From positions 62,001 through 126,000 of the forward strand of contig NZ_LZIN01000096.1 in NCBI RefSeq assembly GCF_001667375.1: 64,000 nucleotides of DNA, given 5' to 3'. Numbering within the stretch: position 1 is the stretch's first letter; the number at the start of each line of letters is the position of its first letter. The DNA comes from Mycolicibacter sinensis. GTDB taxonomy: Bacteria > Actinomycetota > Actinomycetes > Mycobacteriales > Mycobacteriaceae. The notes beneath the pieces were generated by a model. The model saw only the letters and a list, made by a program, of their open reading frames with translations. It had not been told where the DNA came from and searched no databases. The translations under genes were made by a program, and so were the position numbers. Below are positions 51,694-61,325 of this stretch, in pieces.

Positions 51694-52977
51694 TTAGGCC
51701 GGGACGCCGCCGGGGCCGCCCGACGATGATGGTACCGACGGTGGCGAGGAGGTCGGTCCGAAATCGGTGGCGGGGAGCGGAGTTCGAATGTCGAATCTGG
51801 GGTTCCAGTTCCCGCCGTGATCAAACGGCGCGAACGCCTTGCCGCCGATTCCGACGTCATGGTGGAACGGCAGATTGAGTGCCGGCCCGGTGCTACGGCC
51901 AGATTGCGCGGGGTCGATCAACACCGTGCGGGTGTTTCCGTTCGGCAGGTCCTGGTAGATCTCCAGGGACGGGTAATCCGTACGGGTGCCGTCGACATGC
52001 ACACCACCTGGGCCGGGGGTGAACACCAGATCCCCGTTGACGCTCAATCGGTGGTCGCCCAGCGGTCCGCGGGGGTCGGTACTAATCCCCGGGACGAGGG
52101 GATTTCCGGCGTCGTACTTGATTCGTACAGATCCGTCGGGAGTCTGCGTGACGCTGCCCTGGGGAACGCCGACCGCTACGCGTCCAGGCGAGCCGTCTTG
52201 ATTGAGTTCGACGGACGGGTTCTGTCGCATCACCACGATGCCGTTGTCATAATCGATGTAGCTGGTGACCTTGGTGTCTTCGGGATCGAAACGCGAGTCA
52301 GAGCCTCTGCCGTTGCCGGCGTCGCGTGAAGTCAGGCCACTTCTGACCCAGGGTTGCTCAATCCACTGCGACGCGCGCACCACACCCTGCCCGGGCACCG
52401 GCTCGATCCGGGCCACCCGCACCTCGGACTCCACGCCCTGAAACTTCGGGTCGTAGGTGTGCGAGTCCAGTGCCGCAGCTGTTGTCCAGTCGGAGGCCGA
52501 GACCGGATCGCGGCCGCAGACCTCGCGGAAGGCGTCGATCTGATTCTGCCGACGCTCGTCGCCGGACGTCGGGGACCGTTTGACGGTGTGGTCGACGGCC
52601 TGGATCTCCGGTCGGCGCGGTTTGTCGACCGTATACCCACCGCCCAGGGTGCGCAGCAGCGCCGCCTTCTGCGCGCTGTCGGCGGCGGCGTCGTTGACCA
52701 CCGCGAGAATGTCGCGGGTCTTGGCGGTCAGGAACCGCTGGAATTGGCGGGCGCCCGTCGGAGTGTCCAACGCCAGTGCACGCTGATCGGCCAGGACACC
52801 GCGGATCTCGGCTTCGATGGCGTCCAATCGCTTGCGGCCGGCCAGCGCCGTCCGGTAGGCGTCGTGCAGCGTCGCCGCGAAGGCCCGGTCGGTAGCCGCG
52901 GAGGTATACAGGCGCCGCGCGAGGACGGCCTCGCGGTCGCGCGCCGCGTCGGCGTGGGCGCCGGTCTCCGCTGGCAT
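51694..52977 (-). CDS. Mycobacterial conserved protein, DUF4226-like N-terminus
   Basis: A 427-residue protein. The N-terminal ~100 residues are helical with 'ARRLYTSAATDRAFAATLHDAYRTALAGRKRLDAIEAEIRGVLADQRALALDTPTGARQFQRFLTAKTRDILAVV', resembling DUF4226 of mycobacterial secretion-linked proteins. Residues ~150-400 form a beta-rich domain ('YDNGIVVMRQNPSVEL', 'VAVGVPQGSVTQTPDGSVRIKYDAGNPLVPGI', 'HRLSVNGDLVFTPG'). The end is Ser/Pro/Gly-rich. It resembles M. tuberculosis ESX-associated proteins such as Rv3899c in layout; I hold this loosely. No signal peptide. Confidence 0.6.
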   Translation of the reverse strand: MPAETGAHADAARDREAVLARRLYTSAATDRAFAATLHDAYRTALAGRKRLDAIEAEIRGVLADQRALALDTPTGARQFQRFLTAKTRDILAVVNDAAADSAQKAALLRTLGGGYTVDKPRRPEIQAVDHTVKRSPTSGDERRQNQIDAFREVCGRDPVSASDWTTAAALDSHTYDPKFQGVESEVRVARIEPVPGQGVVRASQWIEQPWVRSGLTSRDAGNGRGSDSRFDPEDTKVTSYIDYDNGIVVMRQNPSVELNQDGSPGRVAVGVPQGSVTQTPDGSVRIKYDAGNPLVPGISTDPRGPLGDHRLSVNGDLVFTPGPGGVHVDGTRTDYPSLEIYQDLPNGNTRTVLIDPAQSGRSTGPALNLPFHHDVGIGGKAFAPFDHGGNWNPRFDIRTPLPATDFGPTSSPPSVPSSSGGPGGVPA

Positions 52978-53028
52978 ATTCGGGAGGCTAACGCAGCGGC
53001 GCCCGCTGGGGTATTCACCCCGTGGCGG

Positions 53029-53838
53029 TCAGTCCTTGAAATAGACCAGCTGGTGGCTGCTGGTCAGCAGCACGCCGTCGCGCGACCACACGTGCGCGCT
53101 CTGGTCGAAGTAGCCGCGGGAAAACGCGTTGGCATGCGCGCTGCCCAACACGAAATCATTGCCCACCGCATCGATCTGCGCTTCGTCGGCGTGAAAGTAG
53201 GTGGTCAACGAGACCGTGCCGGCCGGGATGAAGCCGCCGCGGCGCAGGAACACCCGCGGATAAAAGATGTCGGAGACTGCGGCCAGCCCGGCGAAGTCTA
53301 GTGGGCGCTGGTCGGCGTCACGCACCCACAACGTGGTCGTCGACGACTCGCTGGGCACACCCTCGGCGGGAACCGGCCCTTCGGTGAAGCGCATATCGTA
53401 GCGCTGGGCCCACACGATGGCCTCGATAAAAGTGCTGCGCGGAATGTCTTCGGGTGCAGCGGCTTTCGGCGGTTGGGCTTCGATGTCGGCCCAGGTGTTG
53501 CGGTGGCGGCCGAATACCGCGGTGGCGGTGGTCTTGACCTCGTCGCCCTGGCGCAACTCCAGGATCCAGTGCTGGTTGCTGCGGTTGGTACGGGCGGCAC
53601 GCAGGGCGATATCGAACTCGCCGTCGGCGATGGGCGCGGCGTAGTTGACCGTCAACGCCAGCGGGTCACCGATGCGGTCCGGGTGGAATTCGACGGCACG
53701 CAGCAGCACCGCCGCGGTGATCCCGCCGAACGGACCGACCATGTTGGCCCACTGCGGGTCGGTGGCGCCGCGGACGACGCCGTCCCCGACCTGGTCCAGG
53801 TGAAGGGCGCGGCCGAAGGCGTGCGAAGCGGCCGGCAT
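53029..53838 (-). CDS. Acyl-CoA thioesterase, TesB-like double hotdog
   Basis: A 269-residue thioesterase-family protein. The N-terminal hotdog has 'DPQWANMVGPFGGITAAVLLRAVEFHPDRIGDPLALTVNYAAPIADGEFDIALRAARTNRSNQHWILELRQG'. The C-terminal half ends '...SAHVWSRDGVLLTSSHQLVYFKD', typical of this mycobacterial family. Hydrolyses acyl-CoAs. ATG at 53836-53838. Confidence 0.85.
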   Translation of the reverse strand: MPAASHAFGRALHLDQVGDGVVRGATDPQWANMVGPFGGITAAVLLRAVEFHPDRIGDPLALTVNYAAPIADGEFDIALRAARTNRSNQHWILELRQGDEVKTTATAVFGRHRNTWADIEAQPPKAAAPEDIPRSTFIEAIVWAQRYDMRFTEGPVPAEGVPSESSTTTLWVRDADQRPLDFAGLAAVSDIFYPRVFLRRGGFIPAGTVSLTTYFHADEAQIDAVGNDFVLGSAHANAFSRGYFDQSAHVWSRDGVLLTSSHQLVYFKD

Positions 53839-53922
53839 AGGTGTCCTTCGGTAGGCGAAACGATCTTGGCCACGCTAGCGCGTGCCCGCGCGCACCGCCG
53901 TCGCTCATGCTCGGGGACGAAT

Positions 53923-53941
53923 AGCATGTGCATGCTAATGT
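53923..53941 (+). promoter_or_regulatory. Operator and leaderless promoter of the third vapBC pair
   Basis: AGCATG-TG-CATGCT (53923-53936) is a perfect inverted repeat. It abuts TAATGT (53936-53941), a -10 six bases before ATG 53948, which supports that codon as a leaderless start. Confidence 0.6.
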
Positions 53942-53947
53942 ATGTGC

Positions 53948-54199
53948 ATGTCTCCGCTGGAGCATCGACTGCAGATCCTGCTCGACGACGAACGCCACCG
54001 CCGACTGACTGCGGCGGCACGGGAACGTGGCGTCTCGGTGGCCAGCGTGGTGCGCGAAGCCATCGATCGCGGCCTCGCAGGCCCCGTCGACCGCCGCAAA
54101 TCCGCCGGTCAGCGGCTCCTCGACGCTCCTGACATGCCCGTTCCCGACCCCGCCGAACTCAAGCAGGAATTGGACGAACTGCGCGGCCGCCGCGGATGA
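53948..54199 (+). CDS. vapB: VapB-type ribbon-helix-helix antitoxin
   Basis: An 83-residue protein: '[40 protein letters not shown]' (RHH) and a toxin-binding tail rich in Pro/Asp/Glu. ATG 53948 is favoured by the -10 spacing; ATG 53942 is two codons upstream. Coupled to the toxin by ATGA. Confidence 0.88.
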   Translation: MSPLEHRLQILLDDERHRRLTAAARERGVSVASVVREAIDRGLAGPVDRRKSAGQRLLDAPDMPVPDPAELKQELDELRGRRG

Positions 54200-54627
54200 T
54201 CGTGCTGGACACCACGGTGCTCGTCTATGCCAAGGGCGCCGACCACCGGTTCAGGGAGCCGTGCCGTGACTTGATCGCGGCGGTTGCTGCCGATCGCATC
54301 GAAGCGACCACTACCCCCGAAGTGATCCAGGAGTTCGTCCATATTCGGGCCCGTCGACGTGGCCGCAACGATGCCGCAACGCTGGGGCGCAGCTACGCCG
54401 AGCTGCTCGCGCCCCTGCTGACTGTCACTGGCGACCACCTCGAGCGAGGATTGACGATGTTCGAGACGACCCCGAGTGTTGGTGCCTTTGACTCCGTGTT
54501 GGCTGCGGTCGCCAAATCCGCTGGGGCGGTCCTGGTCTCGGCGGACGGTGCGTTCAGCGACCTCCCCGACATCACCCACGTACTGCCCGACACCGCGGGC
54601 GTCGCCGGCTTGCTTGGCGACCATTGA
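54196..54627 (+). CDS. vapC: VapC-type PIN-domain toxin
   Basis: A 143-residue PIN RNase: D in '[14 protein letters not shown]', E in '[16 protein letters not shown]', D in '[14 protein letters not shown]' and '[11 protein letters not shown]'. It is the third VapBC pair in the right half of the window. Confidence 0.9.
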   Translation: MIVLDTTVLVYAKGADHRFREPCRDLIAAVAADRIEATTTPEVIQEFVHIRARRRGRNDAATLGRSYAELLAPLLTVTGDHLERGLTMFETTPSVGAFDSVLAAVAKSAGAVLVSADGAFSDLPDITHVLPDTAGVAGLLGDH

Positions 54628-54806
54628 TCTCGCACCATGGCGCGGCCTCGGCGTTGCTCCGTCTGATATCGCCGGCACTATCGTTTTCCGACATCACACA
54701 TACCAACTCTCCGGGTACAGATGTGGCGGATGTGAAAGCCAACGCCATCTCCGGCTCGCCACGGCGGCCACGGCAGTGACAGCCGCGAGACCCGTAGGCT
54801 GGTGAG

Positions 54807-56240
54807 GTGCCACCCCCGGACCTGACCGCCGACTTCGCCCGCGACTTCCCGGAGCTGTCGGTGCGCTGGCAGGCCGAAACGCCGCCGGAGCCAAAATTGC
54901 TGGTGCTCAACGAAGCGCTGGCCACCGACCTGAAACTCGACCCGCAGTGGCTGCGCAGCCCACAAGGCATCGGACTGCTGACCGGCACCGAGGTTCCCGA
55001 CGGCGCGACCCCGGTGGCGCAGGCCTACGCCGGACACCAGTTCGGCAACTACGTTCCGCTGCTCGGCGACGGCCGGGCGCTGCTGCTGGGCGAACTCACC
55101 GACAACAACGGTCACCACCGCGACCTGGCCCTCAAGGGCTCCGGGCGCACGTCGTTCGCCCGCGGCGGCGACGGCCTGGCGGTGGTCGGCCCGATGCTGC
55201 GCGAGTACGTGATCAGCGAGGCCATGCACGCCCTGGGCATCCCCACCACCCGCTCGCTGTCGGTGGTAGCCACCGGGCGCGACGTGCAGCGCGAGGGGAT
55301 GCTGCCCGGGGCGGTGCTGGCCCGGGTGGCCGCCGGCCACCTGCGGGTGGGCAGCTTCCAGCTCGTCGCCCAGCAGGCCCGCGCCAGCGGTGATCTCGGG
55401 CTGCTGCGCCGGCTGGCCGAGCACGCCATCACCCGCCACCACCCGGAGGCCGCGCAGGCCGAAAACCCTTACCTGGCCCTGTTTCAGGCGGTGCTCGAGG
55501 CCCAGGCCTCGCTGGTGGCGCAATGGATGCTGGTCGGGTTCGTGCACGGCGTGATGAACACCGACAACATGACGATCTCCGGGGAGACCATCGACTACGG
55601 GCCGTGCGCGTTCATGGAGGCCTACGACCCGGCCACGGTGTTCAGCTCGATCGACTACGCCGGGCGCTACGCCTACGGCAACCAGCCGCTGGTCGCGCAG
55701 TGGAACCTGGCCCGCTTCGCCGAGACGCTGCTGCCGCTGATCGACGACGACGAAGACAAGGCCCTGAACGTAGCGGTAGAGACCCTGGAAGGGTTCATGC
55801 CGCGTTATCACGGCTACTGGTCGGCCGGGATGCTGGACAAGTTCGGGCTGACCGGCAGCGTGGAGGCCGCCGCGCTGATCGATCAAGCGCTGGCGCTGCT
55901 CAAGGACAACACCGTCGACTACACCTCGTTCTTCCGGGCGTTGAGCAAGGCCGGCCGGGGCGAAGAATCCTTGCCGGGCAAGGCCTTTGACGACTGGCTG
56001 GCGCACTGGCGGTCGCTGGGCCCGGATGTCGAGGCGATGGACCGGGTCAACCCGGTCTACATACCGCGCAACCACCTGGTGGAGCAGGCGCTGAGCGCCG
56101 GGATGCGCGGCGATCTCGCGCCGGTGCAGAAGCTGCTCGAGGTGCTCGCCGAGCCGTATCGGGAACGCGATGGCTTGGAGGCCTACGCCGCGCCGGCGCC
56201 GCCGGAGTTCGGGGATTACCGGACGTTCTGCGGGACGTGA
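54807..56240 (+). CDS. selO: Protein adenylyltransferase SelO (YdiU family)
   Basis: A 477-residue pseudokinase-fold AMPylase. '[27 protein letters not shown]' and '[17 protein letters not shown]' are the nucleotide region with the lysine; '[27 protein letters not shown]' carries the HGxxNTDN and DYG metal/ATP residues. SelO AMPylates redox proteins. The C-terminus ends '...DYRTFCGT', with a Cys near the place where eukaryotic SelO has selenocysteine. GTG start at 54807. Confidence 0.93.
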   Translation: MPPPDLTADFARDFPELSVRWQAETPPEPKLLVLNEALATDLKLDPQWLRSPQGIGLLTGTEVPDGATPVAQAYAGHQFGNYVPLLGDGRALLLGELTDNNGHHRDLALKGSGRTSFARGGDGLAVVGPMLREYVISEAMHALGIPTTRSLSVVATGRDVQREGMLPGAVLARVAAGHLRVGSFQLVAQQARASGDLGLLRRLAEHAITRHHPEAAQAENPYLALFQAVLEAQASLVAQWMLVGFVHGVMNTDNMTISGETIDYGPCAFMEAYDPATVFSSIDYAGRYAYGNQPLVAQWNLARFAETLLPLIDDDEDKALNVAVETLEGFMPRYHGYWSAGMLDKFGLTGSVEAAALIDQALALLKDNTVDYTSFFRALSKAGRGEESLPGKAFDDWLAHWRSLGPDVEAMDRVNPVYIPRNHLVEQALSAGMRGDLAPVQKLLEVLAEPYRERDGLEAYAAPAPPEFGDYRTFCGT

Positions 56241-56246
56241 CGGTGC

Positions 56247-57095
56247 TCAGCCCGGATTGACCGCGGTGACCACCCAGGTGTGGCCCGGGAACTTCACCAC
56301 ACCGTCGACCCGGCGCCGGCGCAGTTCGTCGCGCAGTTCCTCGATGACAGCGGCCCAGCCGTCCGCACCCAGTCGCTCCGGGAGCTCGGCGCGGGCCTGC
56401 CGCCCGGTGGTGTTGGCCAGGAGCAGGCTCAGGCGCTCCTCGACGCCGTCGCTGCCGTCGATGCCGAAGTCGCAGACCCCGTCGAAGGCCGCCACATCGA
56501 CGTCACGCCAGCCGGCGTCGGCCAGGATGGCTCGCACCCGCTCGGCGTTGCCGAAGGCCAGCGGTCCGGGGGCGTCGGGATCCGGTGCAGCGGGCGGTGT
56601 TTCAAGGCGATCCGCGAGTATGTCGACACCCAGGGTGAACATCGGGTTGTCGCCTTCTCGCCAGCACACGAACGTCAGCCGGGCACCCGGCGCGGCTGCG
56701 TCGCGGATGTTGGCGAAGGCGGCCACCGGGTCGTCGAAGAACATCACCCCGAATCGCGAGATGATCCGGTCGAATGCCTCGCCGGTGGCCGGCCGCAGGG
56801 CGAGGGTCTGGGCGTCACCGAGCGCTACCGTGGCCCCCGGCACCCGGCGGCGTGCCGCCTGCACCATCGGCTCGGAGATGTCGATGCCGAACGGGATGGC
56901 CCCCAGCGCTGCCGTCCGGTGCAGCAAAGTCCCTGAGCCGCAACCGATGTCGAGCACCCGCGCACCGGGGCCGATGTCGGCGGCTTGCACCACCGCGTCG
57001 GCGAACGGCGCCAATACCGCCTCGAAGATCGCCGCGTGGTCCACCCAGTCGACGCCCTGCGCCGCCCACGCCTGCTGCTGTTCCTCGTTGGCCAT
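56247..57095 (-). CDS. Class I SAM-dependent methyltransferase
   Basis: A 282-residue methyltransferase: motif I 'VLDIGCGSGTLLHRTAALGA' (~47-66), 'GIDISEPMVQAARRRV', 'ALGDAQTL', 'FDRIISRFGVMFFDDPVAAFANI'. Start at the third codon ATG (57093-57095) or two codons upstream. Convergent with selO (6-bp gap), 32 bp downstream of the MMPL gene on the same strand. Substrate unknown. Confidence 0.85.
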   Translation of the reverse strand: MANEEQQQAWAAQGVDWVDHAAIFEAVLAPFADAVVQAADIGPGARVLDIGCGSGTLLHRTAALGAIPFGIDISEPMVQAARRRVPGATVALGDAQTLALRPATGEAFDRIISRFGVMFFDDPVAAFANIRDAAAPGARLTFVCWREGDNPMFTLGVDILADRLETPPAAPDPDAPGPLAFGNAERVRAILADAGWRDVDVAAFDGVCDFGIDGSDGVEERLSLLLANTTGRQARAELPERLGADGWAAVIEELRDELRRRRVDGVVKFPGHTWVVTAVNPG

Positions 57096-57127
57096 GACCA
57101 TCAGCGTAGGCGTCGCCGGAGCGCGGG

Positions 57128-59431
57128 CTATCGGACGTCCTGCGGGACGTGCCGCAGCTCGTGGCGCCCGGCGGGGTGGGTGGCGAAGCCCGGCGGTGCG
57201 GCATGCCTGCCCGCGGAACCGTTTTCGCTGAGCTCGAACCGTTTAGCCACCCACGCCAGGGGTTTGGGCGCCCACCAATTCCACCGGCCCATCACATGCA
57301 TGAATGCGGGCACCAGCACCATCCGGACCAGGGTGGCATCCACCAACACGGCCAACGTCAGACCGAGGCCGAGCATCCGCATGAACGACACCTGCGCGGC
57401 GATCAACGCGGCGAACGAGATCGACATCACCAGCGCCGCGGCGGTGATCACCCGAGCGGTCCGGGCCACCCCCAGCGACACGCTCTCGTCGTTGTCGGTG
57501 CGAGTCTGACCCGACGCCAGCCAGTACTCCCGGATCCGGGACACCAGGAACACCTCGTAGTCCATCGACAGCCCGAACGCGATGCAGAACAACAACACCG
57601 GCACGTTGGCCACCAGCGTCCCGGTCGGTGTGGTGCCGAACGCACCGAGATGGCCGTCCTGAAATATCCATACCAGTGCCCCGAACGCGGCGACCAGCGA
57701 CAAGACATTGAGGATCAAGGCCTTGGCCGGTAGCACCACACTGCCGGTGAGCAGGAACAGCAGCACGAACGTGATGGCGGCGATCAGCCCCAGCACCAAC
57801 GGCAACCGGTCGGTGATGGCCTGCACGCTGTCGCGGTTGATCTGCGCCAGCCCGGCCAGCTGCACCGGCCGATCGCCCGGGGCGGGCACCTGATGCAGGT
57901 TGTCGAGCTGGGTGTCGGACCGCTGCGAGAACAGCGGCGCGGCGCTGGCGACCGTCAAAAACGCACTGACCCCGGCGATCCCGGTCGCCGCGGCCGGCTC
58001 GCCCACTCGAGCGCCGTCGACGAAGGTGCCGGAGGGGGCCGACACCGACGACACGTCGGGGACCCGGGACAGATCGGCGGCGTAGCGGTTGAGCTCGTCG
58101 GCCGGCACGCCGCCAATGTCGGGCAGGACGATCGGCACCGCCCGGTCCGAGTCGTCGGCGAAGTCGTTGCGCAGCGCGTCACCGACCTGGTGCGCCGACG
58201 CCGACGCCGGAAGCACCCGGTCATCGGGGAAGCCCCATTTCACCCCGAAGAAGGGCAGCCCGACCGCCACCAGCAGCGCGACCACCGCCAGGCCGATCGG
58301 TATCGCGCCGCGGGCCACGAATTTCGTTGCCCGGTACCAGAATCCCAGCTCGATGGGCCGCGCGGTGGGTGCCGGGCGGCGCAGCAGCCGGCGCGCGGGC
58401 CGGCGGACGTCCAGCGCGTCGAGTCGGGGTCCCAGGAATGCGATCGCCGCCGGGGTCACCACGATCGCCGCGAGCGCAACGAAGCTCACCGTGGCCACTC
58501 CGGCGTAGGCGAACGACTTCAGGAAGTACATCGGGAACAACGCCATGACCGCCATCGACAACGCGACCGTGCTCGCCGAGAACAGCACGGTGCGCCCGGC
58601 GGTGCTCATGGTCGTGATCAGCGCCCGATCGGGAGCCGCACCGTCGGCCAGCTCGTCGCGGTAGCGTTTGATGATCAGCAGCGTGTAGTCGATCGCCAGG
58701 GCCAGGCCCATCGCGGTGGTGAGGTTCAGCGCAAAGATCGAGACATCGGTGGCCAGCGTGATCAACCGCAGCACCGCCATCGACCCGACGATCGCCAGCC
58801 CGCCCAGCGCGACCGGCAGCGCCGCCGCCAGCAGGCCGCCGAACACCCACACCAGCACAAGGAAGCTCAGCGGGATCGCGATCGACTCCATCAGCAGCAG
58901 GTCGTGCTGGTTCTGGTGGTTGATCTGCGCGTAGACCATGGCGCCGCCGCCGGCACGGACGCTGACCCCGTCGCGGTCGTGCGCCACCTGATCGACCAGG
59001 GTGCGGGCGTACTTCTGCGCGTCGTTCTCGCCGCCCTTGAGGTTGGCCACGATCACACCGGAGGTGCCGTCGGTGCTGATCAGCTGGGAGGCGGCCGACG
59101 ATGGCCCGGTCCACGGTGAGGTGACGTTGTAGACGTGCGGTGAGCGCTGCAGCTGCCCGGCGATGTCGGTGCCGATCGAGCGGGCGGGCTCGGCTACGGC
59201 ACCACCGGGTGCGCTGAGCATGATCAGCAGCTGCTGCTCGCTCTGGCCGAATCGTTCGGTCAACAGCTTGGTGGCTTGGGCGGATTCGGAGGTGGGGTCT
59301 TGGAAGCCGCCGGCGGACAGTTTGTCGGCCACCGGGATGCCGAAGACGGCGGCGGCGATCAGCACCAGGAAGGCAAGGGCGAGGACGCGTCGCGGAGCGG
59401 CGAGGGCCAGCAAAGCCATCCGGTGCAGCAC
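57128..59431 (-). CDS. MMPL-family RND transporter
   Basis: A 767-residue RND/MMPL exporter with twelve membrane helices in two halves. Each half has an Asp-Tyr pair in TM4/TM10 for proton relay: 'MGLALAIDYTLLIIKRYRDELADG' (~245) and 'IAFGLSMDYEVFLVSRIREYW' (~620). N-terminus 'RRVLALAFLVLIAAAVFGIPVADKLSAGGFQDPTSES' is typical. MmpL proteins export lipids and siderophores. Length and sequence style recall MmpL13 (split as mmpL13a/b in M. tuberculosis), but the paralogue is not certain. Single intact frame. Confidence 0.88.
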   Translation of the reverse strand: MLHRMALLALAAPRRVLALAFLVLIAAAVFGIPVADKLSAGGFQDPTSESAQATKLLTERFGQSEQQLLIMLSAPGGAVAEPARSIGTDIAGQLQRSPHVYNVTSPWTGPSSAASQLISTDGTSGVIVANLKGGENDAQKYARTLVDQVAHDRDGVSVRAGGGAMVYAQINHQNQHDLLLMESIAIPLSFLVLVWVFGGLLAAALPVALGGLAIVGSMAVLRLITLATDVSIFALNLTTAMGLALAIDYTLLIIKRYRDELADGAAPDRALITTMSTAGRTVLFSASTVALSMAVMALFPMYFLKSFAYAGVATVSFVALAAIVVTPAAIAFLGPRLDALDVRRPARRLLRRPAPTARPIELGFWYRATKFVARGAIPIGLAVVALLVAVGLPFFGVKWGFPDDRVLPASASAHQVGDALRNDFADDSDRAVPIVLPDIGGVPADELNRYAADLSRVPDVSSVSAPSGTFVDGARVGEPAAATGIAGVSAFLTVASAAPLFSQRSDTQLDNLHQVPAPGDRPVQLAGLAQINRDSVQAITDRLPLVLGLIAAITFVLLFLLTGSVVLPAKALILNVLSLVAAFGALVWIFQDGHLGAFGTTPTGTLVANVPVLLFCIAFGLSMDYEVFLVSRIREYWLASGQTRTDNDESVSLGVARTARVITAAALVMSISFAALIAAQVSFMRMLGLGLTLAVLVDATLVRMVLVPAFMHVMGRWNWWAPKPLAWVAKRFELSENGSAGRHAAPPGFATHPAGRHELRHVPQDVR

Positions 59432-59769
59432 GTCTAGCTACCTTCCGCCGAAATGGTCGACGAGAGGTGCCGCTGGCACCCCCACCGAACATGACACGAG
59501 TCCGGGCTCTGCGAGGTTCACCGCGTCAATTCGTTCAGCCTACCGCCGGCATCAACCCTCCGGCGGCCTTGAGCGCGCCCGCCCGAGGGACGGCAGGATC
59601 TTTGCCCGCCTCTCAGCGACAACTTCCGCCAACGCGCTGCCGCCGCAACAGTTTGATGCTCAGAGCCCGGCGCACACCACATCACCGCGGCCGTGGATCG
59701 ATGCGACCGATCACACAACGTTTACCTGCCAGGCTTGAACCGCGGCACCGGCAACTCCGTGACCTCGAC

Positions 59770-60822
59770 ATGGACAAGCCCGCAATAAACACCCCGACAG
59801 TGGCCGCTGTGGCCGTTGAATTCCCGTCCCACCGGCACAGCCAGGCCCAGGTGATGGCGGCCCTGTCCGACTTCGCCGGACCGGAGTTCGCGCGGTTCGC
59901 CGCCAGCAGCGGCGTCGCCAAACGCCAGCTGGCACTGCCGTTGTCGCGCTACCCCAAGCTCAGTGGCTTCACCGAAGCCAACGACGCCTACCTCGACATC
60001 GCGCTGGATCTGAGCGAACGCGCGCTGCAGTCGGCCCTGGATCAGGCCGGACTGATCGCATCCGATGTCGACGTGGTGTTTTCGACGACGGTCACCGGGC
60101 TGGCCGTGCCCTCCCTGGAAGGGCGGCTGGTGACGCGGATGGGACTTCGCGCCGACGTCAAGCGCATCCCGATGTTCGGTTTGGGCTGTGTCGCCGGGGC
60201 CGCGGGCCTGGCACGGGTGCACGATTACCTGCGTGCCTTCCCCGGTGATGTGGCGGTGCTGCTGGCGGTTGAACTGTGCTCGCTGACCGTGCAGCGCAAA
60301 GACCATTCGATCGGAAACCTGGTCGCCTCCAGCCTCTTCGGCGACGGTGCCGCGGCCGTCGTCGCAACGGGGCCGGGCCGAGCGCCTACCGGGCCGAAGG
60401 TGCTGGCGACCCGAAGCCGGACCTATCCCGACACCGAGGAGATCTTGGGCTGGGATATCGGCAGCAATGGTTTCAATATCGTGTTGTCCGTCGAGATCGC
60501 CACCGTCGTCGAGAAATACCTCGGTGACGACGTCCGCGACTTCCTGGCCGATTACGGATTGGTGACCGACGACATCTCCACCTGGATCGTGCATGCCGCC
60601 GGCCCGAAGGTGATCGACGCGGTCGAAGACGTGCTGGACCTGCCCCCGGATGCACTTGAGCGGACCCGAAAGTCGTTGCGTGAGCACGGCAATCTGTCCT
60701 CGGTTTCGGTGCTGGACATTCTGCACGACACCGAGGCCGACCCGCCGCCGCCGGGATCGATCGGCCTGATGGTCGCGATGGGGCCGGGGTTCTCCGCCGA
60801 ACTCGTGCTGATGAGTTGGTAA
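59770..60822 (+). CDS. Type III polyketide synthase (alkylresorcinol/alkylpyrone type)
   Basis: A 350-residue chalcone/stilbene-synthase-like enzyme. The Cys-His-Asn triad is in 'MFGLGCVAGAAGLARVHDYL' (~140), 'WIVHAAGPKVIDAV' (~280) and 'HGNLSSVSVLDIL' (~313). It condenses a fatty acyl starter with malonyl-CoA. ATG 59770. It is followed after 2 bp by an ICMT-like methyltransferase and then a FAD oxidoreductase, the srsA-B-C order known from Streptomyces griseus phenolic-lipid synthesis and from mycobacterial PKS18/11 relatives. Confidence 0.92.
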   Translation: MDKPAINTPTVAAVAVEFPSHRHSQAQVMAALSDFAGPEFARFAASSGVAKRQLALPLSRYPKLSGFTEANDAYLDIALDLSERALQSALDQAGLIASDVDVVFSTTVTGLAVPSLEGRLVTRMGLRADVKRIPMFGLGCVAGAAGLARVHDYLRAFPGDVAVLLAVELCSLTVQRKDHSIGNLVASSLFGDGAAAVVATGPGRAPTGPKVLATRSRTYPDTEEILGWDIGSNGFNIVLSVEIATVVEKYLGDDVRDFLADYGLVTDDISTWIVHAAGPKVIDAVEDVLDLPPDALERTRKSLREHGNLSSVSVLDILHDTEADPPPPGSIGLMVAMGPGFSAELVLMSW

Positions 60823-60824
60823 CC

Positions 60825-61325
60825 ATGTACTACCTGCTGATCCTGGCCGTCGGCGTAGAACGACTGGCCGAGCTGGCGGTGGCCCACCGCAACGCCCGCT
60901 GGGCATTCGCCCACGGCGGCACCGAATTCGGTCATCGCCACTACCCGGTGATGGTCAGCATCCACGCGGCGCTGCTGCTCAACTGTGTGGTCGAGGTGGC
61001 GCTGTTGCACCGGCCCTTCATTCCGGTGCTGGGCTGGCCGATGTTCGCCTTGACGCTGGCCAGCCAGGGGCTTCGGTGGTGGTGCATCGCGACACTCGGC
61101 CGGCGATGGAACACGCTGGTGATCGTGATGCCGCAAGCTCCGCTGGTCCGCCGTGGACCGTATCGATGGTTGCATCATCCCAACTATGTGGCAGTGGTGG
61201 TCGAGGGGTTCGCGCTGCCGCTGGTGCACACCGCCTGGGTGACCGCGATCGGGTTCACCCTCGCCAACGCGGCGGTGTTGCGGGTACGTATCCGGGTGGA
61301 GAACGCTGCCCTGGGGTACCGGTGA
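60825..61325 (+). CDS. Isoprenylcysteine carboxyl methyltransferase-like membrane methyltransferase (SrsB-like)
   Basis: A 166-residue integral-membrane enzyme with four or so hydrophobic segments and the ICMT signature 'RRWNTLVIVMPQAPLVRRGPYRWLHHPNYVAVVVEGFALPL' (HPNY plus Glu) in the C-terminal half. In srsABC-type operons this family O-methylates alkylresorcinols. ATG 60825, 2 bp after the PKS stop; its stop overlaps the next GTG. Confidence 0.9.
   Translation: MYYLLILAVGVERLAELAVAHRNARWAFAHGGTEFGHRHYPVMVSIHAALLLNCVVEVALLHRPFIPVLGWPMFALTLASQGLRWWCIATLGRRWNTLVIVMPQAPLVRRGPYRWLHHPNYVAVVVEGFALPLVHTAWVTAIGFTLANAAVLRVRIRVENAALGYR

Noticed and set aside
57893-59119. 408-codon frame rich in Arg/Gln/Asp
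   Set aside because: Antisense shadow of the MMPL transporter with no domain signature.
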